Shown one piece after another: positions 33,362-43,865 of a stretch of DNA of 62,001 nucleotides. The stretch comes from Owenia fusiformis (Eukaryota; Annelida; Polychaeta; Sabellida; Oweniidae). A program made the position numbers and the translations under genes. The stretch lies in assembly GCA_903813345.2 (NCBI GenBank), contig CAIIXF020000004.1, positions 27,965,985 to 28,027,985 on the forward strand, given 5' to 3'. The notes beneath the pieces were generated by a model. The model worked only from the letters and a program-made list of their open reading frames with translations. It did not search any database and was not told the DNA's origin. Numbering within the stretch: position 1 is the first letter of the stretch; each line of letters opens with the position of its first letter.

Positions 33362-33552
33362 ACATTTCAACCATAAGTGTATCCCAATATCCAGATGGAG
33401 ATTATGGCATTGTTGAACAACTGTTCAAAAAGGCAGACATAGATGAAAACTCAATTACAGTAAGAGAAAGTTTACATTTAATTGAAAATTTTGAAGCTTT
33501 TAACACTGCAACTTTTGAAGAATTATGCAATTATATTATAAAATCTAAATAA
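33362..33552 (+). CDS. Coding-like ORF with acidic helices
   Basis: The frame to TAA at 33550-33552 includes YPDGDYGIVEQLFKKADIDE, then ESLHLIENFEAFNTATFEEL. The composition is that of a folded helical protein; no family recognised. It lies 145 bases upstream of another exon-like block and may belong with it. Confidence 0.35.
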
Positions 33553-33696
33553 AAAATATTGATTTATTACGCTTAAATCTCTAAATTTCAATGGGCCATT
33601 AATAAAACTTTTTGAGCACATGGTACTAAATCCGCCAATGAAATCCAACAATTTCTGGACATGATATAATTAATATAAATTATTTTATTTAAATAG

Positions 33697-33863
33697 CTAT
33701 TCAAGACAATCAAAGGAAACTGGCTAACACCTGATGAAATAGTAAAACTCTTAAAGTTGGCAAGTGAAAACACTATTGGCACAGCTACAAAGGAAGCATC
33801 AAGGCTGAAGCAAATCAAGAAAATAGACGAAGTATACAAAAATGTGACTGAAGAAGTAACAAG
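33697..33863 (+). CDS. Helical exon, unknown gene
   Basis: Acceptor TATTTAAATAG and donor ACAAG|GTAAGA enclose 167 bases open in one frame (phase 0 in, 2 out): LFKTIKGNWLTPDEIVKLLK, ASENTIGTATKEASRLKQ, then KIDEVYKNVTEEVTR. Likely amphipathic helices. The best-supported exon of this subregion. Confidence 0.5.
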
Positions 33864-34201
33864 GTAAGATATAGTTTTTATGACCATAAAGAAAGAACTC
33901 TGACTCAAAATCCAATAACCAAATTCTTCATCAAAGTGCAAAGTTCATCACCAATAGTATGGAAACAATATCCCTTGCTTAGCCCTTTATCCATGTATGT
34001 ACTTTTCACTATTAAATGTCCACTCATATATTTCTGATTCTTTAGATATGGTGTAACATCATTAAATTTCATATCTTATATGATATTATGTACCTACTTA
34101 TAACCTACTGCCAACAATATTTATGTTCAAACATAGGCGGTTTAACATGTATAACTCACCATAAACTTAATTTATTAAATAAATGATTAAAAAAAGCATA
34201 G

Positions 34202-34320
34202 CTTCTCGATATAATGAATTTACTGAGCCACCATATTAAAGAATTGAGGACCCTTCTCATGAAAAGGAGATTAGCAATTGAGATGCTACTCAAAAAGGTT
34301 GATGGCTCTTGGAAAGAAGG
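34202..34320 (+). CDS. Probable exon with coiled-coil character
   Basis: After AAAAAGCATAG the frame LLDIMNLLSHHIKELRTLLM continues KRRLAIEMLLKKVDGSWKEG to a GAAG|GTAAGC donor. The Leu periodicity suggests a coiled coil. Its entry phase does not match the donor at 33863, so an exon is missing or the pair is unrelated. Confidence 0.4.
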
Positions 34321-35012
34321 TAAGCTGAGTCCATCTATTAGCTTCTTTCAAACTCAAGTAATAATAAAAAGACATGAACTTTTACCTGAAAATACTGATT
34401 TTTTTTAATTCAAAGGTTTGTCCCTATGTAATGGCAGAAGTACTAGCAGTTTCATTATACTTTGGATGATTAATGGTACAAAATGTGAGAATTCATAGAA
34501 AGTTCCTGTCATATCTGATTACAGTCATAAATGGTCTCACTTGACAACCAATACTTTTCCGACTCACCTTGGTTACACGAGTCACGATAATTCATCTTGG
34601 TTATCGCTACCTGACTCGCAAAAAGCAGACCCAGGAAGTCGCAGGAGAAAGTCATTCATTCATTTACCAGTGAAACCGATAACAAAGCTGGTGACAATGA
34701 CGAGCATATATTTGACACCAATGCTGTAACGCATATCTACTTCGATGATGAGAATGATAATACCAGACCATACCAGACAATAAGCAGATTCAGGGAGTCG
34801 CAGGAAAAAGTCTTATCAAGATTGAAGATGGTGGTTCGACTGATTCGTACCAAGTCCCAAGCCAGGATCAAAGTTTCCACTATGTCTTCTAAAAAGACGA
34901 CCAAAAGTCTGAACAAGCTCATTTGAAAGTGGATACAAGATGAAGATGGGATTGGAATCTGGAACATGTTTGGCAAGCTGACAACCGCATGTGCTAAGGG
35001 TCTAGAAGAAGA
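34321..35012. pseudogene. Decayed coding patchwork
   Basis: Short coding-like pieces in several frames (for instance SRRRKSFIHLPVKPI near 34,640 and FRESQEKVLSRLKMVVRLI near 34,790) share a GACCCAGGAAGTCGCAGGA / GATTCAGGGAGTCGCAGGA repeat. No continuous frame. Confidence 0.3.
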
Positions 35013-35090
35013 ACACACGAGGTGGTGTTTGGAAGTCGGGGGAAATATCCTGGGCTTCATTTTTCACATTGGGGCCAGGTTATTGTTACT
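35013..35090 (+). repeat. Copy of the 23.9-kb ORF start
   Basis: GAAGAACACACGAGGTGGTG through GGGGCCAGGTTAT matches 23912-23992 (GAAGAACAAAGGAGGTGATG through GGGGCAAGGTTAT). Only about 80 bases are shared before the two diverge. Confidence 0.65.
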
Positions 35091-35393
35091 GATGCCTACT
35101 ATTACTATTGTGACAGTAAAGAACACTGTCAAATGATTTTAAGTTTGTTATTAATATATGAAAATGTTTTATGGTGAAAGTGTAAATCAAAATAAATATT
35201 TATTCTCAAGATGAATATTGGTTGAAAATTAACATTAATATTTTGTTGTATCTGCTTAATGCATACTCATGCATTAGAGCCCTTTGATGTGACAAATCCC
35301 CAGATCCATTGTTTTTTTCATTCCTTATCATCCTATTTTCTTATTATTTTGACAAAGCTTTATATCACAGTTATTTCTATCAAAGAGAAATAG
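35091..35393. other. Nothing identified
   Basis: AT-rich, no supported gene. Confidence 0.3.
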
Positions 35394-35591
35394 GCTTTGG
35401 TAAAGTTTAAGGAGAATGGACAGCTGACCAGCATTCTCAAAACATCTGCGCTAAAAGGTCCTGCAGGTATAAAAGAAGATTTTGATGTGGGGGATACCTG
35501 CATTGCCACTTGGGGCAAGGAATTGTTCAAAGAGATTATAATTTCGTTGTTAGAAAACAAAGAATATGTCATAAAGTTCAAAGAAAAAAAG
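35394..35591 (+). CDS. 66-codon exon, unknown gene
   Basis: Acceptor AGAAATAG (weak) and donor AAAAAG|GTGAGA enclose 198 bases with both phases 0. The frame contains GIKEDFDVGDTCIATWGKEL and YVIKFKEKK. The central 'VGDtc.A.W..' could be a small beta-barrel (Tudor/chromo-like) start, but this is only an impression. Confidence 0.4.
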
Positions 35592-36039
35592 GTGAGATAT
35601 AAAATACAATATTGTATAGTTTCATTTTTGACAAATCTTCCATATTTTCCCATATAAGGAATTGTAAACCTAGATATTTATTATGATTTTATAAAAAGAA
35701 TGGTTGGTTACATTATAAGTGACGTTTTGAATTAACTATGAACATTTCAATCATTTGACATCTTTTTAGTCCCATAATTTTGAACTTAAAGGATTCATTA
35801 GATCACCCAGTAAGGGTGAAATATGTAGAACACTCCCCAAATCATTCTCACTTTTTCTCAATACACGCCAAGTTATTGATGGTATGGATATTTTTGTCCA
35901 AAAGCCAAACAGAACTAAAGCCACTTTGTTTTCATTCACATATCGAATAATGGCCAAAATGTGGTAGCTCTTAGCACGTACTTCCTCCTGAATATGTGTG
36001 CACCTTCACATTAAAGAATATCATCTGTGGATCTACTTT
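35592..36039. other. Nothing identified
   Basis: No supported gene. Confidence 0.3.
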
Positions 36040-36422
36040 CACACAGCGTACCAAGCTTGAAGAAGATGAAAGGGCGTTCCATAAAATCTGTCACAAAGTT
36101 TGGCGCTGTTTGCAGTGCCCAGACAGACCCTTTGCCAGTCTAGCCAAGTTAAAAAACACACAAGGAACTGTCATTCCACCAGATTCTACTGCCCTGGAAC
36201 TGGATGTAACTTCAACAGACCAGCACATTGCAATAATAACATTGAACGCCACCTAGTAACCCATATGCGACCTTCCCAGACTGACTGCAAGAAATGGAAG
36301 CTGTTGAGAAAATCAAACCTGAACCTGAAGTGTTTACCTCTACAATTTAAAGTGGAAGTCCATAGTATCCAAAGCACATTTGCAGTAGCAAGAAGAAAAA
36401 TGAGACCTCAACTTCTGTCTTA
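36040..36422 (+). pseudogene. C2H2 zinc-finger exon with one-base frameshift
   Basis: One frame gives WRCLQCPDRPFASLAKLK; the next gives KKHTRNCH, then FYCPGTGCNFNRPAHCN and NIERHLVTHM. Together they make a CxxC...H...C/H finger and a second CxxxxC...HxxxH finger. The switch falls in an A-run at about 36,150-36,156, consistent with one lost A (mutation or sequencing error). The end of the block, from about 36,283, is duplicated at 37.1 kb. Confidence 0.55.
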
Positions 36423-36440
36423 ATGAAATAGAAGCACCTT
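36283..36440 (+). repeat. Duplicated segment, left copy
   Basis: Shares AGAAAATCAAACCTGAACCT, GAAGTGTTTACCTCTACAAT and later TTCTGTCTTAATGAAATAGA with 37107-37370. One frame in both copies reads EKIKPEPEVFTSTI and stop; IKPE fits a SUMO-type psi-K-x-E motif. Confidence 0.8.
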
Positions 36441-36518
36441 TAATATCAGAGTATATTAAATGCAGCCATTCGAGATTGTCAATAATCATGATAATATAAT
36501 TTACTTTTTATTTTACAG

Positions 36519-36814
36519 ATGGCTATCAAATTAATCAACATTGATGGTATTAAGCAACTGAATACAAAGGAATTGGATAAATTGGCAAGGTCTTGGGGAA
36601 TCAACAGTAACCATTATAGCAACGCAAAAATAAACTTACTTTCTCTTGGCATTTCCACCAGTGGAGTAAACAATGATAAGTATTTCACACCAAGGAGACC
36701 GGGACCTGTGCAATATAAATTAGTGCAATACTCAGAACTTACACCTATGAAACCAATAGAACAAACATGTATCAGTATCACATGTCTAAGAAAATGCACT
36801 TGTTTGCATAAATA
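36519..36814 (+). CDS. Unknown exon, possibly SAP-like start
   Basis: Acceptor TTATTTTACAG directly precedes ATG. The 98-aa frame begins INIDGIKQLNTKELDKLARS and continues WGINSNHYSNAKINLLSLGI. A 'L...eLdkLAr..gi....K..L..L' layout resembles a SAP or other short helical DNA-binding motif. The end, CISITCLRKCTCLHK, is Cys-rich. It lies between the two copies of the duplicated segment, so it may have come in with the duplication or an insertion. Confidence 0.4.
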
Positions 36815-36943
36815 GTAACAAGAACAAATCAATTGTAGTTGATTCAACACCAGGAGCCAGAATGCAGGACTTTTGCAAAAGGTCTTCAATGAAATGCATT
36901 ATATACCATGCCTGCTTTACTTACTTTTCATAATTGATATAAG

Positions 36944-37103
36944 TACACCTCTTAAACCTAAGACAGAACCACCAGGTGATTTCACTGATGAAAAACTGGT
37001 ATATATACAAAATAAGGCAGCCAGCAGTCATTTTTTCACCTCAAGAGAACAGCCAGATAAGCCTATACCAGTTTGTAAATATCATAATGAGGAACTAGAA
37101 TAG
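36944..37103 (+). CDS. Possible terminal exon
   Basis: After TGATATAAG a frame runs to TAG at 37101-37103: LKPKTEPPGDFTDEKLVYIQ, then SREQPDKPIPVCKYHNEELE. PKTEPPG also fits a SUMO-site pattern. No domain recognised. Confidence 0.35.
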
Positions 37104-37106
37104 ACA

Positions 37107-37370
37107 AGGAATGGAAGCCGAAGAGAAAATCAAACCTGAACCTGAAGTGTTTACCTCTACAATTTAAAGTGAAAGTCCATAGTATCCTAAGCACATCTGC
37201 AGCAGCAAGAGGAAAAAGGAGACCTTCAAAGTAGGGAGTTAACTGAATTTGCCCTCAATCCAGGAAAACTGCTAAAAATGTAATAGTGCAAAAACAATAG
37301 CCCTTGATGTCATTGTTGCTTCTGTCTTAATGAAATAGAAGCACTTTAATATCAGAGTATAATAGGAGTG
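37107..37370 (+). repeat. Duplicated segment, right copy
   Basis: Direct repeat of 36283-36440, with about 90 extra bases (about 37,230-37,318) between the two conserved halves. See the left copy. Confidence 0.8.
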
Positions 37371-37543
37371 TCTACCGGGAACTGTAAAAGAGTCCTAAAG
37401 AGGATTTTGACAAATTATTGTGAAATTTTCATAATTTTTAGCTTTTTCCATATTTTCATATTGTGAAGAGTTGTCATAGAACTGCTCTTTTTGTTTCCTG
37501 CACCTTTTTTAACAGAAATGATTTACTTGTTCAAAGATCTTGT

Positions 37544-37659
37544 GGCTACTAGTTTTGAATACACCCCACAGGTCTAGGCACAAACATTTTCTGTTCCCGA
37601 ACGACTGAAGGGAAAGCTTTTGTAACTAGACCTGAGGGATGTGTTCGAAACTAGTAGCC
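37544..37659. repeat. 34-bp inverted repeat (hairpin)
   Basis: GGCTACTAGTTTTGAATACA (from 37544) pairs with the reverse complement ending at 37659 (TGTTCGAAACTAGTAGCC) with few mismatches, and also includes CAGGTCTAG / CTAGACCTG. The loop is about 48 bases. Possibly a small MITE. Confidence 0.75.
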
Positions 37660-38046
37660 CTGCTCTGAGGTCTATATTACAATTTGAACATGAAAACTCA
37701 CAAGACAAGAATGTTGCAAAATCATCAATTTCAGTGTTCATTTGCACTTTTTTTCATTTCTACTTCCGGTTGAGCGTTTGGCTGTTCCAATTTGTTTACT
37801 TATATATTATTATTATTTGTTTACTAACATATCTAAGAAAGGAAAAATGATAGCCCTGGGTTGAATGAGACACTGTGTTTGTGTTCTTACTGTCTTAGCT
37901 ATTAAACCATGTTACCACTATTCCACAGTTGATTTCATAGTTTGTAAGTTTATTATTAAACAAAATAGAATGGTCAATTGAGTCAAAGGCTTTCAAAAAA
38001 TTGCTTTTAGATAATGGAACCTTCATTTACATATATAATTTTTTAG
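37660..38046. other. Nothing identified
   Basis: No supported gene. Confidence 0.3.
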
Positions 38047-38960
38047 AGAACTAGAGAAGAAATTATCTGAACTCACTCTACATGTCAACCGTAACACCCA
38101 ATATTCAAGAAAAAATCAAATCAATCCACACAGGCCAGTGAGTTCGACACTCTCTCAGCCAAAAGAGGATACCCTGTCCTTGACGGGAGTCAGTGCCATT
38201 GACGTATTGGAAATACCTTGGAAGTTGTCTGTGCCTGAGGAACCTTTATGGGGCGAGGTGGTTGACAAGAACAAATCTTCCACATGGGGTTCAGGTAGAG
38301 CATTTAAATTAAAGAGTTTATTAGTAGTGACAGTACCAGTGAGAGTAACAATTGTAAACCATTCTCATTTCTTATCAATACTTTACCAATTCTGAAAGAT
38401 GCCACATGTACTATTTCTTGGAAGTTCGTACGAGAGCAGCGTTTCTTAGACAATTCCACAGGCAGAGTATTGGTTGGATAGAAGAATGACGATGGAGGTT
38501 CCGAGTTTAAACGATGATTACAACTGAAGACATACAACGAGAAGCCTCGGAAGAAGACTTTCTTCGAAGAGATCGACCATCTGAGAGTTGAACACCTTCC
38601 CGACATCGTTGTGATCCATATAGGGGGAAACGACATATTGGAGAAAAACTCAGAGAAGACTGAACAGGCCTGATCAACTGAGGAACGACGTTAAAATTTC
38701 CTGATGCAATAGTTTTATTTTCGTCTATTCTGCCAAGAGTCACCAACGACAAGACTGCCTGGGTAGGGAGTATGATTCGCAGTTAATAAAAAGGTAAAAG
38801 ATGCCCTAGCCTGTCTAGGACGCGTCATTTCATTTGGCATATGTTCTCTCTTCATGTTCAATGGTTTTGCCAAAGGCCCAGGAAGAAGATTACACTAGTC
38901 TATATCCAAAAGACTGAATTTCCAAAGAATTCAGTCTGAATATTTTCATTTAAAATTTCA
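38047..38960 (+). pseudogene. Retroelement-like protein relic with SGNH-hydrolase-like block
   Basis: The first part (38047-38395) reads RELEKKLSELTLHVN-like helix and then Ser/Pro-rich linker. After frame changes, 38560-38670 reads FFEEIDHLRVEHLPDIVVIH with IGGNDILEKNSEK, and 38700-38785 reads DAIVLFSSILPRVTNDKTAW. 'PDiVvihiGGND' and 'vlfS.ilPR' are the block-III and following strands of SGNH/GDSL-type esterase folds, which occur in some retrotransposon ORF1 proteins. Later FGICSLFMFNGFAKGPG follows. Several stops; non-functional. Confidence 0.5.
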
Positions 38961-39084
38961 GACTAGAGGATATAGTCTAAAGATTACACCACACACTCAT
39001 TGTACACTGTAATTTAGATTTATCTTGTAATTTCAGGAATGCTTCAGATGTGGATTAATATAAAACATGCCCCATGGGCTACAT

Positions 39085-39120
39085 ATTAAAATCAATAATA
39101 AATAAATAAATAAATAATAT
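39085..39120. repeat. (AATA)n microsatellite
   Basis: A run of AATAAATAAATAAATAAATA follows the SGNH-like relic. Confidence 0.9.
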
Positions 39121-39129
39121 TCAACTGAA

Positions 39130-39450
39130 TTGAAATATACTTTCCATACTATTTTGCCATGCATATTCAATTGCATAACATGTAAGACCATTTTCCCCAA
39201 ACTGAACAGACCATACTTATACTACCATCAGAACTCCACCTTAAGAATGAAATGGCAGAAAATTCAAGCACAATCATTCATTCCTGAAGCATGCAATGTT
39301 AAATATAATATAAACTATCACTGTATCCATGGCAAAATGTTGAAGATTTTAGGAATCAGTAAGAAATTTAAAACCCAACTAAGCCAACATGTGTCTAAAA
39401 TTCAATCTGTACTCCATGCCAATGTTAAAGACCAGAAAGCGTTAAAATAG
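39130..39450 (+). CDS. Unknown 106-aa ORF
   Basis: The second half (ILGISKKFKTQLSQHVSKIQ, then VLHANVKDQKALK) reads as helical coding sequence; the first half does not. No domain, no splice support except a GACTTACG|GTAAGC just downstream. Confidence 0.25.
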   Translation: MKYTFHTILPCIFNCITCKTIFPKLNRPYLYYHQNSTLRMKWQKIQAQSFIPEACNVKYNINYHCIHGKMLKILGISKKFKTQLSQHVSKIQSVLHANVKDQKALK

Positions 39451-40375
39451 GCTTCACATACCGAAGACTTACGGTAAGCTTGAAGGGAGCAATGTCTTGA
39501 GTGAAAAAAATGGTGAGTAACATTGTTGTTGGACCTAAAAATAAAAAAGCTATGCTTTTAGCCTATAACAAATCTGTATACATCAAAGTGAATTGCATTT
39601 GCATTGGGTTGAATTATGCAAGTATTTTTCCATATAAATATTATTTGCAGCATTAAAACTAACCATCACACAAAATGACAAATTTAGACAATGAACCATT
39701 AGTAAGACAAATGCGAGCAGCCGACAATGTATTTTCCACTTCTCATTTGTTTTTCATCCAGTTCACAAAATGCTTTTTTGTTTAAAATTATTATAGGCCA
39801 TTAAACCTTGGGGAAAATAAATGGTTCCTTCAAGCAAGGATTAATATAATCCTCTCTGTGTTGGGTTTCTCCAACAACAAAAGATATTCACACATGTAGA
39901 AGCCACAGATACAAAAAACACAGAGCCATATAAGAGCCAAGTTACTTTTAAAGAGAAATAAATATGGATGTTGATCAACTAAAATGAAAGCTATCAATAA
40001 TCAAAAATTCATAAGATAATTTGGTTTGCAACAACGTCTTGAGTTTAGTAAAGTGGATCCCATTTGCAAGTTTAAATTCTTCACACTTGGACTGAAATAT
40101 AGGGCGTTTAAATGTGTAGGAAAGGGCTATACATGAAAACAGGTTTAGTCGACTTTTTATGAGCCTTTTGACCTTTTGTTAAAGCTTCACCAATCGGAAA
40201 TATTAAACACATGCTTTTTAACTTGGAAGAATAAGTTTTTAGTACATAAAAACAGACATTTAGCTTTCTGGTCGTTTAATTATCTCCCAGGATGAGTATA
40301 ACCAAAGTGACAGCAAATAGGTGATTCTTTTTATTCAGGGAGAGATGCCTGATCCTTTGATATTTTTGGAAAAAT
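39451..40375. other. Nothing identified
   Basis: AT-rich, no supported gene. Confidence 0.3.
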
Positions 40376-40452
40376 GGTAAAGTGTCTCCTATGTACCACA
40401 ACAGTGATTTAGGGGCAGATTTGCTAGTCATGTGTTGATGTAGTAAGTCAGA
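40376..40452 (+). pseudogene. Decayed copy of exon 1 of the 51-56 kb gene
   Basis: The block GAAAAATGGTAAAGTGTCTC ... GTTGATGTA|GTAAGTC parallels 51160-51246 (AGAAAATGGCTAAATGTCTA ... ATTGATGTA|GTAAGTC). The preceding CCTGATCCTTTGATATTTT also matches. It encodes MVKCLLCT... with an in-frame TAG. The donor is preserved. Confidence 0.75.
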
Positions 40453-40483
40453 ACTAAAGCTGAATCTGCCAAATCTCAATTTA

Positions 40484-40592
40484 AAATGTGGGCAAGTGGC
40501 CTATGCCAAGGCAATCATGTTGATGACTTACAGATTTAGAATGTGGGCAAGTGGTCTATGCCAAGGCACCCACGTTGATGACTTACAGATTT
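40484..40592. repeat. About 55-bp tandem duplication
   Basis: AATGTGGGCAAGTGG(C/T)CTAT through GTTGATGACTTACAGATTT occurs twice in tandem with a few differences. Confidence 0.85.
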
Positions 40593-40659
40593 CAATAGAA
40601 ATTACAAGAAGCAACTCCGTAGTAACTTCAAATAGCAGTTGAAGAAAACATTCACATAT

Positions 40660-40828
40660 TAGCACTTCCTCCTCATTCCAACTTCTGGTTGCATCCGTTG
40701 GAAAAGTCCGTATTTGGGCAAATGTCAAAAGCGTATAATAGAGCCTGCTCAAAATGCAAGGTCACTGAACCAAACCAACAAGTCACCACCAGTTCTTGGC
40801 AAAAACTTTTCAAAGAAATCCTTTGAAT
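40660..40828 (+). pseudogene. Coding relic also present at 42.87 kb
   Basis: A frame reads HSNFWLHPLEKSVFGQMSKA and YNRACSKCKVTEPNQQ before a stop. The DNA partly matches 42,870-42,945 (CTGGTTGCA...TTGGAnAAGTC...GTTTGGGC...AAAGCGTAT). It ends in a CxxC. Family unknown. Confidence 0.4.
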
Positions 40829-40836
40829 AGAAAATT

Positions 40837-40965
40837 TTGGCTGTTTTTTATTGTATAGTTTGCAGGATTTTTATAATATTACACATTTGGTGGGAAGATG
40901 CCACGCAAAAAGGAGCCAGTTATGAATTTCAGAAAGCGGAAACAAAATGATGAGATTTTGGTGAT
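40837..40965 (+). pseudogene. Merlin-type fragment, copy 3
   Basis: The leader and ATG region (TTTATAATATTACACATTTG, then GATGCCACGCAAAAAGGAGC to GAAACAAAATGATGAGAT) match the two copies at 26.4-26.95 kb, then diverge before the zinc ribbon. Confidence 0.75.
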
Positions 40966-41904
40966 GTAAATTGCCATCTTTGTACATATATGTAAATGTA
41001 TATATTGTTATTTGCAATCTTCATTGAGTAATAAATATTTCTTTGTGAACTAAATTTTACCTGTGTTGTCAATATATTATTGCCACTCCCTATTATTTTT
41101 GGATGATTTATATATCAATTCTTGGCGAGGTATGCCAAATTCCCAGACAACAGATGAACATATCACTTGCTTCATGACCAGTTTATCTCCCTTCAATAAA
41201 CAAGATAGCATCATCATCATCATTGTATACATTAAAATAGGTATCAGTCCAGAGATCTTATCTGAAGATTCCTTGTTATATCATAAACAATGGATGATTT
41301 TACACTACAGAAAATCATGAGTCTCTAAATAAAAAAGAATTTCAAATACCATAGGTAACTGAAACAATGACAGGAGTAGGAAGACAAAAAAGTTATCCTA
41401 CATACATCCTAACATACATCCTAACATATGTGTGCAATGTGTGCAATTTTCACAAATCCATTGAATTTCAACATATCTTCCCAATGATGAGGACAATGAT
41501 GAAATAAATGTTCAGCTTCCTCAAAATGGCCATTATATAAGTGCCCCAAGAATTCATACAACGTGTATATCTGGTATAGGCAAAGATAAACTTAAACAAA
41601 TAAACATAAATAAAAATTCGAATGTTGTGAGGGATGTCTCTAAAAGAAATATTGAATTACTAGAATCATCTGATGTAATATTTGCACTCATCACATCTCT
41701 GAAAGGAACCTATTGGGCCATGGCTCTTTTATCTGAAACAGAAACTAAACTTCAATTTGTAAATGACACATTAGTATCATATGTCACACTTGTCATAATG
41801 GTCCTGCATCAACTTAATTATTATTAATACTTGTTGTAAGGGTCCTGCATCAACTTTATTATTTACAAGGAAAAGAGGAAGGACAGGAAGCTATTTTAAT
41901 TCCT
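40966..41904. other. No supported gene
   Basis: ACATACATCCTA is tandemly repeated at about 41,398-41,424. A 66-aa frame at 41627-41827 has coding-like text (ISKRNIELLESSDV type) but no support. GGTCCTGCATCAACTT is repeated near 41,800 and 41,839. Confidence 0.35.
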
Positions 41905-42060
41905 CTGGTGTGTCTGAGCTTTAACATCAGCTGCCTCTAGTCAGATCGACTAACAAAACAACCTTTTTTGGGGTTGTCGATTTGGCTGAGAGGGCCTGAG
42001 CGCTAGCACGTTTAGGCTAGGTGATTGGGGCCGTAACCACAAGTTGCGAGTTCGAGACAC
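41905..42060 (+). mobile_element. tRNA-Leu/Ser-like SINE, copy 2
   Basis: Intact A box TGGCTGAGAGG (41983-41993) and B box GTTCGAGAC (42050-42058), about 57 bases apart. The spacing fits a class II tRNA with a long variable arm (Leu or Ser). Upstream it shares the TCTGGTGTGTCTGAGC leader and AACAACC...GGTTGT hairpin with the copy at 16.2 kb. Here the B box is followed by unique sequence, not by the minisatellite. Confidence 0.75.
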
Positions 42061-42303
42061 ATGTGCTCCTTGCGTTTATTCATTAATAACAAAATACATC
42101 CTTCCAAGGATAAATTACCAAACCAATGGAATATTTGCAGCTCTATAACAGGATCAAGCGGTGATCCCAGTGTAATATGTAGAACTTGTCTAGACAAGTT
42201 AGGCCAGATTGTGCAAAGCAAAAAAACACATTTAGGAATGAGTTTAGTGGGAAATTTGGATATGAATGTTTATGACCACATGATTGGTCTATTCATAATT
42301 TGA
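42061..42303 (+). pseudogene. Coding-like ORF fused to the SINE end
   Basis: The frame directly after the B box reads CSLRLFINNKIHPSKDKLPN, then DPSVICRTCLDKLGQI. A CxxC-containing block suggests a transposon or zinc-associated protein. The fusion to the SINE is probably accidental. Confidence 0.3.
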
Positions 42304-42488
42304 TCTCATCACATGATCAGAAGTTAGGATGTAAATATTGATGGTTCACATGGTTTGGTACAGAAATGATAATGTTTGGGAGTGAAATGATAATGTTGGG
42401 CATGGCGTACGAATGTAGAATTTTTTCTGGGTTCTAAATATTTCCTGATGAGAACCCTGTAGCTCCTACAGATCTCTAACCAATTTCT

Positions 42489-42779
42489 TTGGCATCTGCC
42501 AAAACTCCCAAGTTTAGATCAACCAGCAGGTGCTGCAATGCGGTTGGCTGTGCAAACAGCGATTACATTGATTTAAAATGGAGGAAGGTGTTCTATGAGG
42601 AAAATGAGTTTATCCACCTACATTGCCCATGCAAGGAGCCTTTTGAATGTATCTCAAAATCAAAAACTTCTAAAAATGTATATGGCCACATTGAAAAGGC
42701 AATGCAAAAAGCAAATGGGAATAAACTTACACTACACAGGCAGTGTAGAAAAAAACGAAAAAGAGACAACCAACTTTGA
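42489..42779 (+). CDS. Cys-rich, basic ORF
   Basis: The 96-aa frame contains RCCNAVGCANSDYIDLKWRK, LHCPCKEPFECISKSK, then a Lys/Arg-rich end RQCRKKRKRDNQL and TGA. Paired cysteines and a basic tail suggest a nucleic-acid-binding transposon protein. No named family. Confidence 0.4.
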   Translation: MASAKTPKFRSTSRCCNAVGCANSDYIDLKWRKVFYEENEFIHLHCPCKEPFECISKSKTSKNVYGHIEKAMQKANGNKLTLHRQCRKKRKRDNQL

Positions 42780-43860
42780 ATGTTGAAGGGGAATGAAAAA
42801 GTATATCCATATCTGTTCCAAATCATATGGCATCGCCAAATCATATGGCATCGCCAAATCATAGGAATTGTATTCCATCATACCACTTACTGGTTGCAGC
42901 CTTTGGACAAGTCAGTGTTTGGGCCACTGTCCAAAGCGTATTAAAAGGTCAAAAGTAAATAACTCTGTTGTCTGGGTAGATATATATTGTACAGAGATGT
43001 ATTGGGAATAGAAGTGTTTGTGTATTTCAAGAAGCATGAGGATACGATTAAATTGCAGTTTTAAATGTGATGACTACCATATGACTACCTTATGATCTCA
43101 GCAAACATCAAACTGATAGAAGATACTAAGGATGGTATATTCGTATATATCTGAACGTTATGTGATGTGTGGACTTAAGTATACTTCAGTACAGAAGATT
43201 TTGACCCACGAACTACCTGATTAAATGTTACATATTCAATAGAGCCATCTAGATATAGGGGACGCGGAAAATATGACATAAAATCCTGATGTTTTTTAAA
43301 TTAATAATTACTGCCCCAGGGTTCTGGTCATGATATCCCATAAAAATCTCTCAAATCACTATATGGTTGTGGTAACTTATCAAACAAACTACATAGGAAT
43401 GCAGCACACCATCTAGGTTTATTTGGTAAAAATATCAATGCAATTAAACCAAATTAAAGATACCCCCTCGTTCATTCACAATATTTGAATTTTGAAATTA
43501 TTGACTTTGGGAAATAATCTTTTTAAGAATGCACTCTTAATAAGAGAGACAAAGGCTATCATCTGTACATTCTGTTTCTGTTTACTGTTCTAGATAAGGA
43601 TAAATCAAGGTTCCCAATTTTGATGGAGAAAATCAATTCATAGGGAGGGAAATTTGAAAAGGGGGTCAATGGTTAAGAGACTATATTACTTGTTATATTT
43701 CCAGGAGTAAAGTTATGGATGCCACAATCTGAGATGAGGTTGCGTTATTAAAGATATAGATTTGAAATTCTGAATTGTTTAAAAGATAGATGCAGTCATA
43801 ATGACGGTGTATATTTCCAGATACATAGACCGACTTCAATTAAATTAGTTTTCTCTGTAT
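42780..43860. other. No supported gene
   Basis: An 18-bp unit (AAATCATATGGCATCGCC) is duplicated at about 42,822-42,858, and the stretch at 42,870-42,945 matches the 40.7-kb relic. The rest is AT-rich. Confidence 0.4.
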
Positions 43861-43865
43861 TTGAA

